Assembly (NCBI GenBank): GCA_030835025.1
Contig: JAUQWS010000072.1
Coordinates: 1-50,134 of the forward strand
DNA length: 50,134 bases
Direction: 5' to 3'
Source of the DNA: Ignavibacteria bacterium
Lineage (GTDB): Bacteria; Bacteroidota; Ignavibacteria; Tepidaquicellales; OLB5
Part shown: positions 50,088-50,134 of the stretch, in pieces
Layout: every line of letters starts with the position of its first letter
Position numbering within the stretch: the first letter of the stretch is position 1
The notes under the pieces: model-generated
Seen by the model: only the letters and a program-made list of their open reading frames with translations
Databases searched by the model: none
Told to the model about the DNA's origin: nothing
Position numbers and translations under genes: made by a program

Positions 50088-50134
50088 TTCCAGATATTTG
50101 ATTTTTTCAGGATCACATTTCCTTTTTCTGTGAG
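50084..50134 (-). CDS. C-terminal end of an upstream gene (cut by window edge)
   Basis: Sixteen codons in frame (ending 'ILKKSNIWK') run to a TGA that overlaps the ATG of the adaptor gene as ATGA. This is the coupling style used throughout the window, so I take it as a real gene end. In related operons this place is held by a TetR regulator or a TolC-like protein, but nothing here decides between them. Confidence 0.45.
   Translation of the reverse strand, partial: LTEKGNVILKKSNIWK

Overview
The window looks like a chromosomal segment of an Ignavibacteria-type member of the Bacteroidota/Chlorobi group. A secreted protein ends in the YPNPFNPST-type C-terminal sorting domain common in that lineage, cytochrome oxidase subunits CcoN and CcoO are fused, several promoters carry the Bacteroidota -7 element TAnnTTTG, and most starts lack a strong Shine-Dalgarno. 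This is inference from content; no 16S or marker tree was available.

Layout. (1) 1-2493: edge of a prophage or phage remnant, with terminase large (cut by the window) and small subunits on the minus strand, a divergent S24-type repressor with two likely operators, and a coupled secreted protein. (2) 2612-7622: a low-oxygen/stress module with two Crp/Fnr regulators, a DUF5661-like protein, a double universal stress protein, a dicluster ferredoxin, a hemerythrin-like protein without metal ligands, and TonB. (3) 7623-7996: a 74-bp tandem repeat read from a Crp/Fnr-type promoter. (4) 7997-17819: a complete cbb3 oxidase operon on the minus strand (ccoI, ccoS, a PLP enzyme, ccoNO, ccoQ, ccoP, ccoG, ccoH, a DsbD_2/TauE-like exporter). 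(5) 17962-28324: lipoproteins, aquaporin Z, upp, a bifunctional (p)ppGpp enzyme, a beta-propeller protein, an M28 peptidase, an AIF-like flavoprotein and a DUF4920 protein. (6) 28458-34547: glmS, then a compact cluster of diverged complex I membrane-arm subunits (NuoA-, J-, K-like, a free NuoL tail, NuoN) with a tRNA-Leu inside it. (7) 34585-41133: a T9SS cargo protein, trxA, dnaE, a peptide transporter. (8) 41134-44450: repeats and a row of small paired membrane proteins. (9) 44566-50134: a YbhGFSR-like ABC export operon.

Two patterns tie the region together. First, Crp/Fnr boxes (TGAY-N4-RTCA) recur with a fixed geometry: paired boxes 22 bp apart, the inner one centred about 30 bp upstream of a TAnnTTTG element. 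They precede ccoI, the ferredoxin, the DUF5661/usp pair and a non-coding repeat region, with one box before the second regulator and one before the first. This suggests the two regulators, the cbb3 oxidase and the redox genes form one local oxygen-response regulon. Second, intergenic DNA is rich in unusual repeats: heptanucleotide-based tandem arrays at seven places, two copies of a ~215-bp element with inverted-repeat ends, and the 74-bp unit.

The best candidate for an undescribed system is the 30386-34547 cluster. It keeps complex I membrane folds but has lost both NuoK proton-channel glutamates and the NuoL antiporter body, and it includes an exported protein and a NuoA-like protein with a histone-like tail.
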